Of a stretch of DNA of 23,261 nt, positions 1 through 6,398 are shown in pieces; within the stretch, counting starts at the first letter, position 1, and every line of letters starts with the position of its first letter. The translations under genes were made by a program, and so were the position numbers. The notes below the pieces were generated by a model, which had not been told where the DNA came from, made no database searches, and worked only from the letters and a program-made list of their open reading frames with translations. The stretch covers positions 1 through 23,261 of the forward strand of contig DAITVZ010000072.1 of assembly GCA_036841525.1 (NCBI GenBank), in the 5' to 3' direction. The DNA is from JAAYEA01 sp012689325 (lineage in GTDB: Bacteria; Chloroflexota; Anaerolineae; JAAYEA01).

Positions 1-441
1 CCAACGAACACGCCTTCGCCGACGGCGACGAACACGCCCGCGCCCACTCGGACGAACACGCCTTCGCCGACGCCCACCAACACGCCCATCGTGACCGCAA
101 AGCCAGCGCCCGCGCTTCACATCGGCGCGATCGACATGAGCTACACGCTCAGGAGTGGCACTTATACCTTCAAGGCCACCGCGATGGTCTTGGATTCGGC
201 GGGCAAGGCCGTCCCCTCGGCGCGCGTGAGCGGGTACTGGACGCTGCCCAACGGCGCCACCGTGCTGCAGCAGGTCCTCTCCACCAGGAAGGGCATAGTG
301 ACTTTCTCGACCAAGAGCAAGCTGAAGGGGACCTATCAGTTCTGCGTGACCCAGGTGCGCAAGGACGGCTATGATTACGATCCTAGCGCCAATGTTGAGA
401 CGTGCCATTCGCTGACGATCCCGCTGCCCGTGATCTACTAG
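1..441 (+). CDS. Secreted protein, C-terminal fragment: Thr-Pro linker plus Ig-like domain (5' end outside window)
   Basis: The frame is open from the first base, so the gene starts upstream of the window; what remains is 146 codons plus a stop. The first 30 residues are an 8-residue Thr-Asn-Thr-Pro repeat (TNTPSPTA, TNTPAPTR, TNTPSPTP), a flexible extracellular linker style common in Chloroflexota surface proteins. The remaining ~115 residues read as one beta-sandwich of the bacterial Ig-like kind: alternating strands, a 'dsaGkavpsArVsGyW' segment, a 'GivTF' segment and a 'GyDYDPSANVET' ending. Such domains close many secreted proteases and glycosidases, but the catalytic part, if any, is not in the window. 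A hairpin follows 7 nt after the stop. The function of the whole protein cannot be given; the extracellular location is inferred from the linker. Confidence 0.75.
   Translation, partial: PTNTPSPTATNTPAPTRTNTPSPTPTNTPIVTAKPAPALHIGAIDMSYTLRSGTYTFKATAMVLDSAGKAVPSARVSGYWTLPNGATVLQQVLSTRKGIVTFSTKSKLKGTYQFCVTQVRKDGYDYDPSANVETCHSLTIPLPVIY
4..90 (+). repeat. 24-nt in-frame tandem repeat encoding TNTPxPTx
   Basis: Units start at 4, 28, 52 and 76 (last one partial) and share ACGAACACGCC. The period of 24 nt equals 8 codons, so copy number can change without breaking the frame. It encodes the Thr-Pro linker. Confidence 0.8.
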
Positions 442-448
442 ACATACT

Positions 449-486
449 GGAGGGGGGGCTATGCGCTTGCGCATAGCCCCCCCTCC
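449..486. terminator. Perfect 18-bp palindromic hairpin between convergent genes
   Basis: GGAGGGGGGGCTATGCGC (449-466) is followed by TT and then its exact reverse complement (469-486). It lies just after the stop of the upstream + strand gene and 140 bp beyond the end of the convergent - strand peptidase gene. There is no T-tract on either side, so intrinsic termination is not certain. The symmetric position fits a bidirectional transcription barrier. Confidence 0.6.
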
Positions 487-625
487 GCGTGTTCCGTGGA
501 TCAAGGCGTCCCGCGTTCACGACACCCTGGCGCGTGGGGGCCGGAACCGGCTCGCCAACGGTCGGTAGCCAGATGCCATCGTGTTGCTCTCGTGGGGGAT
601 CGACGCCTGGCTGGCTCCGGGCTGT

Positions 626-1150
626 TCAGGCCAGATATCGCGAAAACGGGGGCAGCCGCCGGACCAGCCGGCCCGCCAGCCGCACCAGCGGGCCATGGCG
701 CAGGCCATGCCGAGAGCGCAGCACCGCGAGCCAGCAGAGCGCCCGCATCGCCGGCCGCGCCAGCTCCAGGCGCGCCCCCTCGCGTTCGAGGGCAGACACG
801 CGGCCATAGATGGCTTCCTCCGCGATCCACCCGTCGGGGTGAGGCACCGCGTCACCCTGCATCAGGAAGCGGCGGCCCTGCGGGCCGGCCTCGATGCGGA
901 TCACCCGGTGCGCCACCACGGCCTCGGGGCCTCGGCGAAAGAGCGCCAGGTCCCCGACGCCAAGCTGCGGCGCCGTCACGGGCTCCACGGTCAAGATGTC
1001 GCCATCGCGGACCAGCGGCGCCATGCTGATGCCGCGGGCCTGGAAGCGCAGCGACTTGCCCGCGCCCAGGATCGCGCGGCTCAGCTCGGCAAAGGCCGGC
1101 GAGTCGCATGCGATGCTCCTGGCGATGAGGTGGCTCGGTGGCGTGGACAT
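626..1150 (-). CDS. S24/S26-family signal peptidase-like serine protease (Ser-His, SipW type)
   Basis: The 174-residue product resembles the S26 peptidase fold. A GISMAP box carries the nucleophile candidate Ser42, a GDLALFRR strand follows, and AHRVIRI places His81 where bacterial LepB has its general-base Lys. This is the Ser-His arrangement of SipW/archaeal/eukaryotic signal peptidases. MQGD (Asp100) matches the later conserved box. No hydrophobic membrane anchor is visible at the N-terminus, which is unusual for a secretory signal peptidase and suggests a cytoplasmic or peripherally bound maturation protease. A GGGAGGAG ribosome-binding sequence lies 12 nt before the chosen ATG, slightly far. 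A TTGCCG-N17-CATAAT promoter lies upstream. It is divergent from a nucleotidyltransferase gene, a pairing that I recall from peptide-modification (PqqD/lasso-type) neighbourhoods; no precursor or PqqD gene is seen here. Substrate unknown. Confidence 0.75.
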   Translation of the reverse strand: MSTPPSHLIARSIACDSPAFAELSRAILGAGKSLRFQARGISMAPLVRDGDILTVEPVTAPQLGVGDLALFRRGPEAVVAHRVIRIEAGPQGRRFLMQGDAVPHPDGWIAEEAIYGRVSALEREGARLELARPAMRALCWLAVLRSRHGLRHGPLVRLAGRLVRRLPPFSRYLA

Positions 1151-1200
1151 GCGTCCGATACGCTCCTCCCTGCGATGGCAAACAAAAGCGGCACGACGGG

Positions 1201-1229
1201 ATTATGGCACCGATGGCGCGGATCGGCAA
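1201..1229 (-). promoter_or_regulatory. Sigma70-like promoter for the S26 peptidase gene
   Basis: Read on the - strand: -35 TTGCCG (1224-1229), 17-bp spacer, -10 CATAAT (1201-1206). It lies 51 bp upstream of the start codon at 1150. Match by eye only. Confidence 0.5.
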
Positions 1230-1251
1230 GGGGCGCCGGAGGCGCATCCAA

Positions 1252-1279
1252 TTGACAATCGCCGCGGTTGTGGTACCCT
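1252..1279 (+). promoter_or_regulatory. Sigma70-like promoter for the nucleotidyltransferase gene
   Basis: Perfect -35 TTGACA (1252-1257), 16-bp spacer, weak -10 TACCCT (1274-1279). A TTG start within this segment (1268) would overlap the -10, which supports the later ATG at 1331 as the true start. Only about 20 bp separate it from the divergent promoter, so the two could be co-regulated. Confidence 0.5.
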
Positions 1280-1330
1280 AGGCGGCAGCCGGCCTCTCCA
1301 GGGCCGGATCGTATACCAGGTGAAGCGTCC

Positions 1331-2530
1331 ATGCTGACCGCAGAGCTGACCACCCTATCGGAGCGCCGCCTGCTCCAGCTCTTGTGCGCGGATGATCGCG
1401 CGGCGGCGGACCTGCTCCTCGCTTGGGCCGAGCCCGACGCGCTGCCGGCGGTGGTGGAGGCCGCCCGGCGCACAGGCCTGACGCCGGCGCTGTATAGCCG
1501 CCTGCGCCCCCACGCCGATCTCGTCCCCGCGGGCCTGCTGGCCCCCCTGGAACAGGCCTACTGGCAGACGGCGGCGGTCAACGCCCTGCGCTTCCACGAG
1601 CTGGGCCGCGTCTTGGGGGCGCTCGCGGGCGCGGGCATGCCCGTGCTGGCGCTCAAGGGCGCGGCGCTGGCCGAGTCGCTCTATGACAACGTCGCGTTGC
1701 GCCCCATGAGCGATGTGGACCTCTTGCTGCACAAGGCCGACCTGCCCCGCGCCGTCTCTTTGCTGGGCGAGCTGGGCTACCGCGCCGAGTGGCGGGAGGC
1801 GCAGGCGGGCCTGGGCCTGGAATACGAGAGCCAGGTGGAGCTCCGCGGCCCCGAACCCGATTGGGCGGTGGAGCTGCACTGGCACCTCCTGGACGCGGCC
1901 TACTATATCGATCGCCTGCCGGAGGCGCGGCTCTGGGAGGAGGCCGTCCCCATCCGCCTGGCGGAGCGGGAGGTCCTGGCCTTCCGCCCGGAGGCGACCC
2001 TGGTCCACCTGGCGGCGCACTATGTGCTTCACCATGGCGGCCATGGCCTGCTTTGGCTGCACGACCTTGCCCAGTTGTTGCGCCACGTCCAGGCCGATCC
2101 GGCGGCGGACCCCTGGGCGGTGAATTGGGATGGCGCGCTGGCGCTCGCTGGGCGCTGGCAACTGGTCCTGCCGCTCCAGCGCGCCGTGGAGGACGCCATC
2201 GCGGGCGCCGAGCTCGCCTTTCCCGCCGACCTGCGGCAGCGCCTGCGCGAGCTGGCGCCCGCCCGCGGCGAGCTCCGCGCCTATCGAGCCCTCACCTCGC
2301 CGCGCCGCGACGTGATCTCGCGCTTTTACCAAGAGCTGGTCATGATCCAGGGCGGGCGCCGCAAGCTGCGCTACCTCTGGCACAACCTCTTTCCCGCGCG
2401 GGACTATATGGTGGAGCGTTACGCCATCCCCGCTGGGCGGGCGGTGTGGCCCTATCACGTCTATCGCGTGGCCAAGGGGCTGGCCGATCTGGCCGGGCGA
2501 CTGCTGCGGCGGCCAGGGCGCGCGCCCTAG
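1331..2530 (+). CDS. Nucleotidyltransferase family protein (NTP_transf_5, PF14907-like)
   Basis: The 399-residue product matches the uncharacterised nucleotidyltransferase family. An N-terminal helical region (about 1-100) is followed by VLALKGAALAESLY and then LRPMSDVDLLL, giving the metal-binding pair Asp128/Asp130 of the polymerase-beta nucleotidyltransferase fold. The LGELGYR helix and a 'ELHWHL' segment follow, as in other members. The ATG at 1331 is preferred over a TTG at 1268 because AGGTGA (1318-1323) lies 7 nt upstream and the promoter overlaps the longer reading. The C-terminus is basic and Arg-rich. The reaction is presumably transfer of an NMP to an unknown acceptor. Members often sit beside PqqD-like and S26 peptidase genes, as the divergent neighbour does here. 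Stand-alone in transcription: the next gene has its own promoter. Confidence 0.8.
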   Translation: MLTAELTTLSERRLLQLLCADDRAAADLLLAWAEPDALPAVVEAARRTGLTPALYSRLRPHADLVPAGLLAPLEQAYWQTAAVNALRFHELGRVLGALAGAGMPVLALKGAALAESLYDNVALRPMSDVDLLLHKADLPRAVSLLGELGYRAEWREAQAGLGLEYESQVELRGPEPDWAVELHWHLLDAAYYIDRLPEARLWEEAVPIRLAEREVLAFRPEATLVHLAAHYVLHHGGHGLLWLHDLAQLLRHVQADPAADPWAVNWDGALALAGRWQLVLPLQRAVEDAIAGAELAFPADLRQRLRELAPARGELRAYRALTSPRRDVISRFYQELVMIQGGRRKLRYLWHNLFPARDYMVERYAIPAGRAVWPYHVYRVAKGLADLAGRLLRRPGRAP

Positions 2531-2538
2531 CTCCCGCG

Positions 2539-2567
2539 TTGCTGGTTCGCTGGCGTTGTGCTATACT
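2539..2567 (+). promoter_or_regulatory. Extended -10 promoter for the two-component operon
   Basis: TTGCTG (2539-2544), 17-bp spacer, TATACT (2562-2567) preceded by TGC (extended -10). It lies 59 bp before the ATG at 2626. Confidence 0.6.
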
Positions 2568-2625
2568 GATCTCACATGATCGTGGATATCGGGCTCTCCT
2601 GCCGCGCCGCCGAGAGGTCGGTCGA

Positions 2626-3321
2626 ATGATGCCTGCCGCGAAAATCCTGGTTGTGGATGATGACCTGGGCCTCCTGCAACTGATGCGCGATATGCTCGTG
2701 CGCCAGGGCTACCAGGTGCTGGTCGCCGAAAGCGGGCCGCTGGCCCTGGACCTGGCCCTCCGCGAGCATCCCGACCTGATCCTGCTGGACGTGATGATGC
2801 CCGAGATGGACGGCTTTGAGGTCTGCCGGCGGCTGCGCCAGGACCCGCGCACGGCGGACATCCTGATCACCTTTGTCACGGCCAAGGGCAAGCTGCAGGA
2901 TAAAGAGGTCGGCTTTGGCGCGGGCGGCGACGACTATTTGGTCAAGCCGTTCAGCATGCGCGAGCTGGTGCTGCGCGTGAACGCCACGCTGGAGCGCGCG
3001 GGCCGGATTCGCGAGCAGGTCGAGGCCGAGCAGGAGCAGCGCATCGTGGAGGAAAAGCGCAATGCCGTCATCGAGCTGGCCGGCGCCACCTCCCACGAGC
3101 TGAACCAGTTGCTCTTTGCCATCCGGGCCTATGTGCTGGTGGTCTCCGAGCAGGTGGACAAGGCCAAGCTACAGGCCGACCTGGACAAGCTGGAGGAGGC
3201 CCTGGCCGCGATGGGCGCGATCATCCACAAGCTGGGCCATGTGCAGGCTTACGAGACCAAAGAGTACCAGGATGACGTGCGCATCCTGGACCTGGATCGG
3301 TCGGCCGGCGGGGAACCCTAG
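2626..3321 (+). CDS. Response regulator with C-terminal DHp (HisKA-like) domain and no ATPase domain
   Basis: The 231-residue product begins with a complete receiver domain (about 5-125): acidic pocket DDD at 11-13, phosphoacceptor Asp55 in LILLDVMMPEMDG, switch Thr85 and Lys107 in YLVKPFS. A charged helix (about 125-148) leads into a histidine-kinase dimerisation/phosphotransfer-like hairpin. Its H-box is ELAGATSHELNQLL, with His157 followed by Glu and Asn, as in kinases of the SHELNQPL type. A second helix (about 176-205) follows, and the protein ends about 25 residues later with no N, G1, F or G2 boxes of the HATPase domain. It cannot autophosphorylate by itself; it may accept or relay phosphate, or form mixed dimers with a kinase. 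ATG at 2626 follows GAGAGG; a second ATG at 2629 is possible. It lies 84 nt upstream of an OmpR-type regulator and is probably co-transcribed with it. Confidence 0.85.
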   Translation: MMPAAKILVVDDDLGLLQLMRDMLVRQGYQVLVAESGPLALDLALREHPDLILLDVMMPEMDGFEVCRRLRQDPRTADILITFVTAKGKLQDKEVGFGAGGDDYLVKPFSMRELVLRVNATLERAGRIREQVEAEQEQRIVEEKRNAVIELAGATSHELNQLLFAIRAYVLVVSEQVDKAKLQADLDKLEEALAAMGAIIHKLGHVQAYETKEYQDDVRILDLDRSAGGEP

Positions 3322-3350
3322 CCCGCTGCGCCACGGGTTCGCGAACGTAG

Positions 3351-3366
3351 GCCCGCCGGGGCGGGC
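3351..3366 (+). repeat. Small GC-rich hairpin between the two regulator genes
   Basis: GCCCGCC, loop GG, GGCGGGC form a perfect 7-bp stem in the 84-nt gap. There is no T-tract. It could pause or attenuate transcription or stabilise the upstream message, but may equally be chance in GC-rich DNA. Confidence 0.3.
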
Positions 3367-3405
3367 AGCTTGGCACGCGGGGTGAGGCCCCTGGAAGGAG
3401 CCCTT

Positions 3406-4101
3406 GTGTCATCCCCCAGGATTCTGGTGATCGACGATGACGCGAATATCGTGCGGCTCATGGAATATGGGCTGCGCAATGCCGGCATGGAGGTGCTCTC
3501 GGCCCATGACGGGACGGAGGGCCTGCGCCAGCTCTATGAGCACAAGCCGGACCTCGTGATCCTCGACGTCATGATGCCGCGCATGGACGGCTGGACGGTC
3601 TGCCAGCGCATCCGCGAGTTCTCCGATGTGCCCACCATCATGGTGACGGCCAAGGACCAGGACAGCGACATCGTGCGCGGGCTCGACCTGGGCGCCGACG
3701 ACTATGTGGTCAAGCCCGTGCGCCTGCCCGTGCTGGTCGCCCGGGTGCGCGCCTGCCTCCGCCGGGCCGAGCGGGCCAAGCAAGAGCGACCCGAGATCAC
3801 CTATGCCGACGGCTACCTGCTGGTGGACCTGCCCGCGCGTCGGGTGACCGTCGGCGACGAGCCGGTCAAGCTCACGCCCACCGAGTTCAGCCTGCTGGCC
3901 CGCCTGATCCAGTCTCCCGGGCGGGTGCTCACCAACCGGCAGCTCCTGGAGGACGTCTGGGGCTGGGAATACACCGACGACCTCGACTACCTCCGCATCT
4001 ATATCTGGCACCTGCGGCACAAGATCGAGCGCGACCCCAAAAAACCCGACTATATCCTCACCGAGCATGGCGTCGGCTATCGCTTCCGCGCCTCCGAATA
4101 G
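3406..4101 (+). CDS. OmpR/PhoB-family response regulator
   Basis: The 231-residue product has an N-terminal receiver domain (about 4-122): DDD at 10-12, phosphoacceptor Asp54 in VILDVMMPRMDGW, Thr81 and Lys103 in YVVKPV. A C-terminal winged-helix DNA-binding domain (about 130-230) follows: LTPTEFSLLARL, the recognition region YLRIYIWHLRHKIE, and the closing GVGYRF wing. It is a cytoplasmic transcription factor activated by phosphorylation. The GTG start at 3406 is chosen because GGAAGGAG (3393-3400) sits 5 nt upstream; a longer in-frame reading from 3370 lacks a site and adds non-family residues. No sensor kinase is adjacent. The preceding REC-DHp protein is the obvious partner candidate. An intrinsic terminator follows the gene. 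Its target is not known; the downstream lipoprotein operon is the nearest. Confidence 0.93.
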   Translation: MSSPRILVIDDDANIVRLMEYGLRNAGMEVLSAHDGTEGLRQLYEHKPDLVILDVMMPRMDGWTVCQRIREFSDVPTIMVTAKDQDSDIVRGLDLGADDYVVKPVRLPVLVARVRACLRRAERAKQERPEITYADGYLLVDLPARRVTVGDEPVKLTPTEFSLLARLIQSPGRVLTNRQLLEDVWGWEYTDDLDYLRIYIWHLRHKIERDPKKPDYILTEHGVGYRFRASE

Positions 4102-4122
4102 CCCCCCCACGTCACGCGCGAC

Positions 4123-4156
4123 GGGCAGTTGGGCCAGCCGCCCGCTGCCCCTTTTT
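4123..4156 (+). terminator. Intrinsic terminator after the response regulator gene
   Basis: Outer stem GGGCAG (4123-4128) / CTGCCC (4145-4150), inner stem GGGC (4131-4134) / GCCC (4140-4143), then CTTTTT (4151-4156). It starts 22 nt after the stop codon. Confidence 0.7.
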
Positions 4157-4189
4157 GCGCCCGCGCCCCCAAAAACGCATATCTGCTAG

Positions 4190-4218
4190 TTGACAAACCC
4201 GCCCTTTTATGCTACAGT
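4190..4218 (+). promoter_or_regulatory. Strong sigma70-like promoter for the lipoprotein operon
   Basis: Perfect TTGACA (4190-4195), 17-bp spacer, TACAGT (4213-4218). The predicted start near 4225 leaves a leader of about 85 nt that holds a small hairpin, CAGGG (4252-4256) / CCCTG (4262-4266), before the ATG at 4311. Confidence 0.7.
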
Positions 4219-4310
4219 ATAGCCAGTCCGAAACAGCATAGCTGATACTTGCAGGGAAACGCCCTGTCTGCCCCACTAGCTGCACATCACGTTGACGGGA
4301 AAGAGAGCTA

Positions 4311-6374
4311 ATGCGCCATGCCGTGCTCTGGGTTGGCCTCCTAGCCTGCTTGCTCGGGGTCCTTTGGGGGGCCTCGGCTTGCCTGGTGGAGCCGACGCCC
4401 TCGCCCGAGCCCACCATCACCGTCCACGGCCTGGCGGAAGAGCCCACCGCCGCGCCTACCCTCGTCTACGACGGTCACTTTCCCGTGGGCTACCCCACCC
4501 CCGTCCCCATCATCTATAACATGAACGACTATGCCAACCGCGACTGGGCGACGCTCTACCCCCAGTTTGGGCCCATGGGCGCCTGGTCCAACTGGAACTG
4601 GTTGGCGGTCCATCAGGGCCCCGGCCAGCTCAACTTTGGCGCCATCGAACAATACCTCTCCATCTCGGCCAAATACCAGGTGACGCTGCGCGACGGCACG
4701 GTGATCAGCAAGCCCATCGCCATCAGCATCCAGGTCTTCCCCGAGCCGGGCTATGACAGCACCCCCGAATGGGTCTACCGCAAGATCCCCGGGTCGCCCA
4801 CCCTTAATGGCCGGCTGGTGGGGCAGGTGGTGGACCCCGACGGCGCGGGCGTCTGCCCGCCGCTGGCCGCGCCCAAATGGGGCGACCCCACCTGGCGGGA
4901 TGCCTATGACGAGATGGTGCTCGCGCTGGGCGCCAAGTACAACGACGACCCCCGCATTGACTCGGTCTGGATCGCCACGGGGATGTACGGCGAGACGGTG
5001 ATCGAAAAGGACCTGGGCAACGGCTGCTACTATCGCTTCGGCACCAGCGACTTTGGCCAGTGGGTGCTGAACCGGGTGCTGCCGATCTATCGCCAGGCCT
5101 TCCCCACCAAGCCCGTCTACCTTATCAACACCGGCGGCGGCTGCCTGCGCAAGGATAGCTCGGCCATCGCCGCCGCGCTCCCCGTGCGCATCGGCCTCAA
5201 GCACAACTCGCTCACCTATGACATCGCCAGCGAGTACGATGTGCAGGGCTGCGGCAAGATGGAGACCATGATCCCCTATACCGAGACCACGCCCATCGCC
5301 TTCGAGCACGCCTTTGGCGCCAACCCCTGGCAGGTCTACTGGTCCACGCTCAACGGCCTGGCGCACCATGCCGACCTGTTCGATCTTCCCCACCACCTCA
5401 CCGAGTGGGACATCCTCGACGTGCTGGCCCAGCTCAAGGGGCTGCTGCACGGCTACGACCAGTGGGAGTTTATCGACCGCTACCTGGGGCGCACCCTCAG
5501 CAACTCCCCCGGCGTGTGGATCATCTTTCGCGATACCCAATGGCCGCGCCTCACCGGCCTCACCTCCGGCGGAAGCTGCGCGCCGGTCTCCCGGTGGGGT
5601 TGGGGCGAGGAGGGGCGCGACTGGTCCTTTTGGCTCTACCGCCCGGACCTGCCGCAGGGCAAGGCCCTGCCCTTGGCCCAGGTCCCGCCCAACCGCGACC
5701 CCAACGAATGCGATCCCGTCTATCCCAACATCTTTACCCGCTACCAGGAACTGCCCGCCGCGCTCCGGTCCAACCCCCCGGCGGAGGCCAAATGGTGGAA
5801 CGACGACGGGACCATCAAGGCCGAGATCATGGACAAGATCTATGGCTACTATTCCAGCCGCCGCACCAACGAGCCGACGGACCCCTACATCTATCTCGAC
5901 ATCGACGACGAATGGGCCTACTGGCGCGCCCTGCCGAGCTCCCAGCCGGAGGGGACTGCCACCTATACCGTGACCGTGATCTATTTGGACCAGGGCACGG
6001 ATAGCTGGAAGCTCTCCTACACCAACTATCAGGGGCAGCAGGTGGACAAGTATGTCCGCAAGGCCAACAGTCTGAAGTGGAAGGCGGCCACCTGGCGGCT
6101 CACGGATATGTACCTCAGCGATGGCCTGGCCAACGGCATGGACATCATCCTGAGCTCGAACCTGGACGGGAACGACTATTTCCATATGATGCTAGTGGAG
6201 GCAGTTGGACGGCCCATCCATCTGCCGGACCCCGAGCCCACGGCGACCCCCGCCCCCACCCTGCCGGCGAACCTCTCGGATGAGCGGGTGCGGGACCTGC
6301 AAGAGCGGACCGGCAACCTGCAGCAGCGCTGGGAGCGGCTGTGGGAGACCTTGCAGCAGTTCAGCGGCTTTTGA
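4311..6374 (+). CDS. Secreted lipoprotein with clan-A glycoside hydrolase-like barrel and C-terminal helical tail
   Basis: The 687-residue product starts with a signal peptide ending in GASAC (Cys24), a slightly imperfect lipobox, then a Pro-rich stretch. Residues about 50-430 read as a TIM-barrel glycosidase of clan GH-A style. WIATGMYGE places Glu228 at the end of a strand where the acid/base normally lies, and IAFEHAFG gives Glu332 as the nucleophile candidate, about 100 residues later, a usual spacing. Residues about 549-634 are a beta-sandwich with the pattern VTVIYLDQGTDSW...WKAATWRLTD...FHMMLVEA, as found after such barrels. PEPTATPAPT then leads into a heptad helix beginning RVRDLQ and ending LQQFSGF. 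The exact glycoside hydrolase family and substrate are unknown. AAGAGAG lies just upstream of the ATG. It is first of a three-gene operon, with 24 nt to the next start. Confidence 0.75.
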   Translation: MRHAVLWVGLLACLLGVLWGASACLVEPTPSPEPTITVHGLAEEPTAAPTLVYDGHFPVGYPTPVPIIYNMNDYANRDWATLYPQFGPMGAWSNWNWLAVHQGPGQLNFGAIEQYLSISAKYQVTLRDGTVISKPIAISIQVFPEPGYDSTPEWVYRKIPGSPTLNGRLVGQVVDPDGAGVCPPLAAPKWGDPTWRDAYDEMVLALGAKYNDDPRIDSVWIATGMYGETVIEKDLGNGCYYRFGTSDFGQWVLNRVLPIYRQAFPTKPVYLINTGGGCLRKDSSAIAAALPVRIGLKHNSLTYDIASEYDVQGCGKMETMIPYTETTPIAFEHAFGANPWQVYWSTLNGLAHHADLFDLPHHLTEWDILDVLAQLKGLLHGYDQWEFIDRYLGRTLSNSPGVWIIFRDTQWPRLTGLTSGGSCAPVSRWGWGEEGRDWSFWLYRPDLPQGKALPLAQVPPNRDPNECDPVYPNIFTRYQELPAALRSNPPAEAKWWNDDGTIKAEIMDKIYGYYSSRRTNEPTDPYIYLDIDDEWAYWRALPSSQPEGTATYTVTVIYLDQGTDSWKLSYTNYQGQQVDKYVRKANSLKWKAATWRLTDMYLSDGLANGMDIILSSNLDGNDYFHMMLVEAVGRPIHLPDPEPTATPAPTLPANLSDERVRDLQERTGNLQQRWERLWETLQQFSGF

Positions 6375-6398
6375 TCTGTGCGTAGACGAGGAGCGCTC

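Noticed and set aside
4225..4310. Possible riboswitch in the lipoprotein operon leader (CAGGG aaacg CCCTG hairpin)
   Set aside because: Only one 5-bp hairpin and no match to a conserved riboswitch core that I can recognise.
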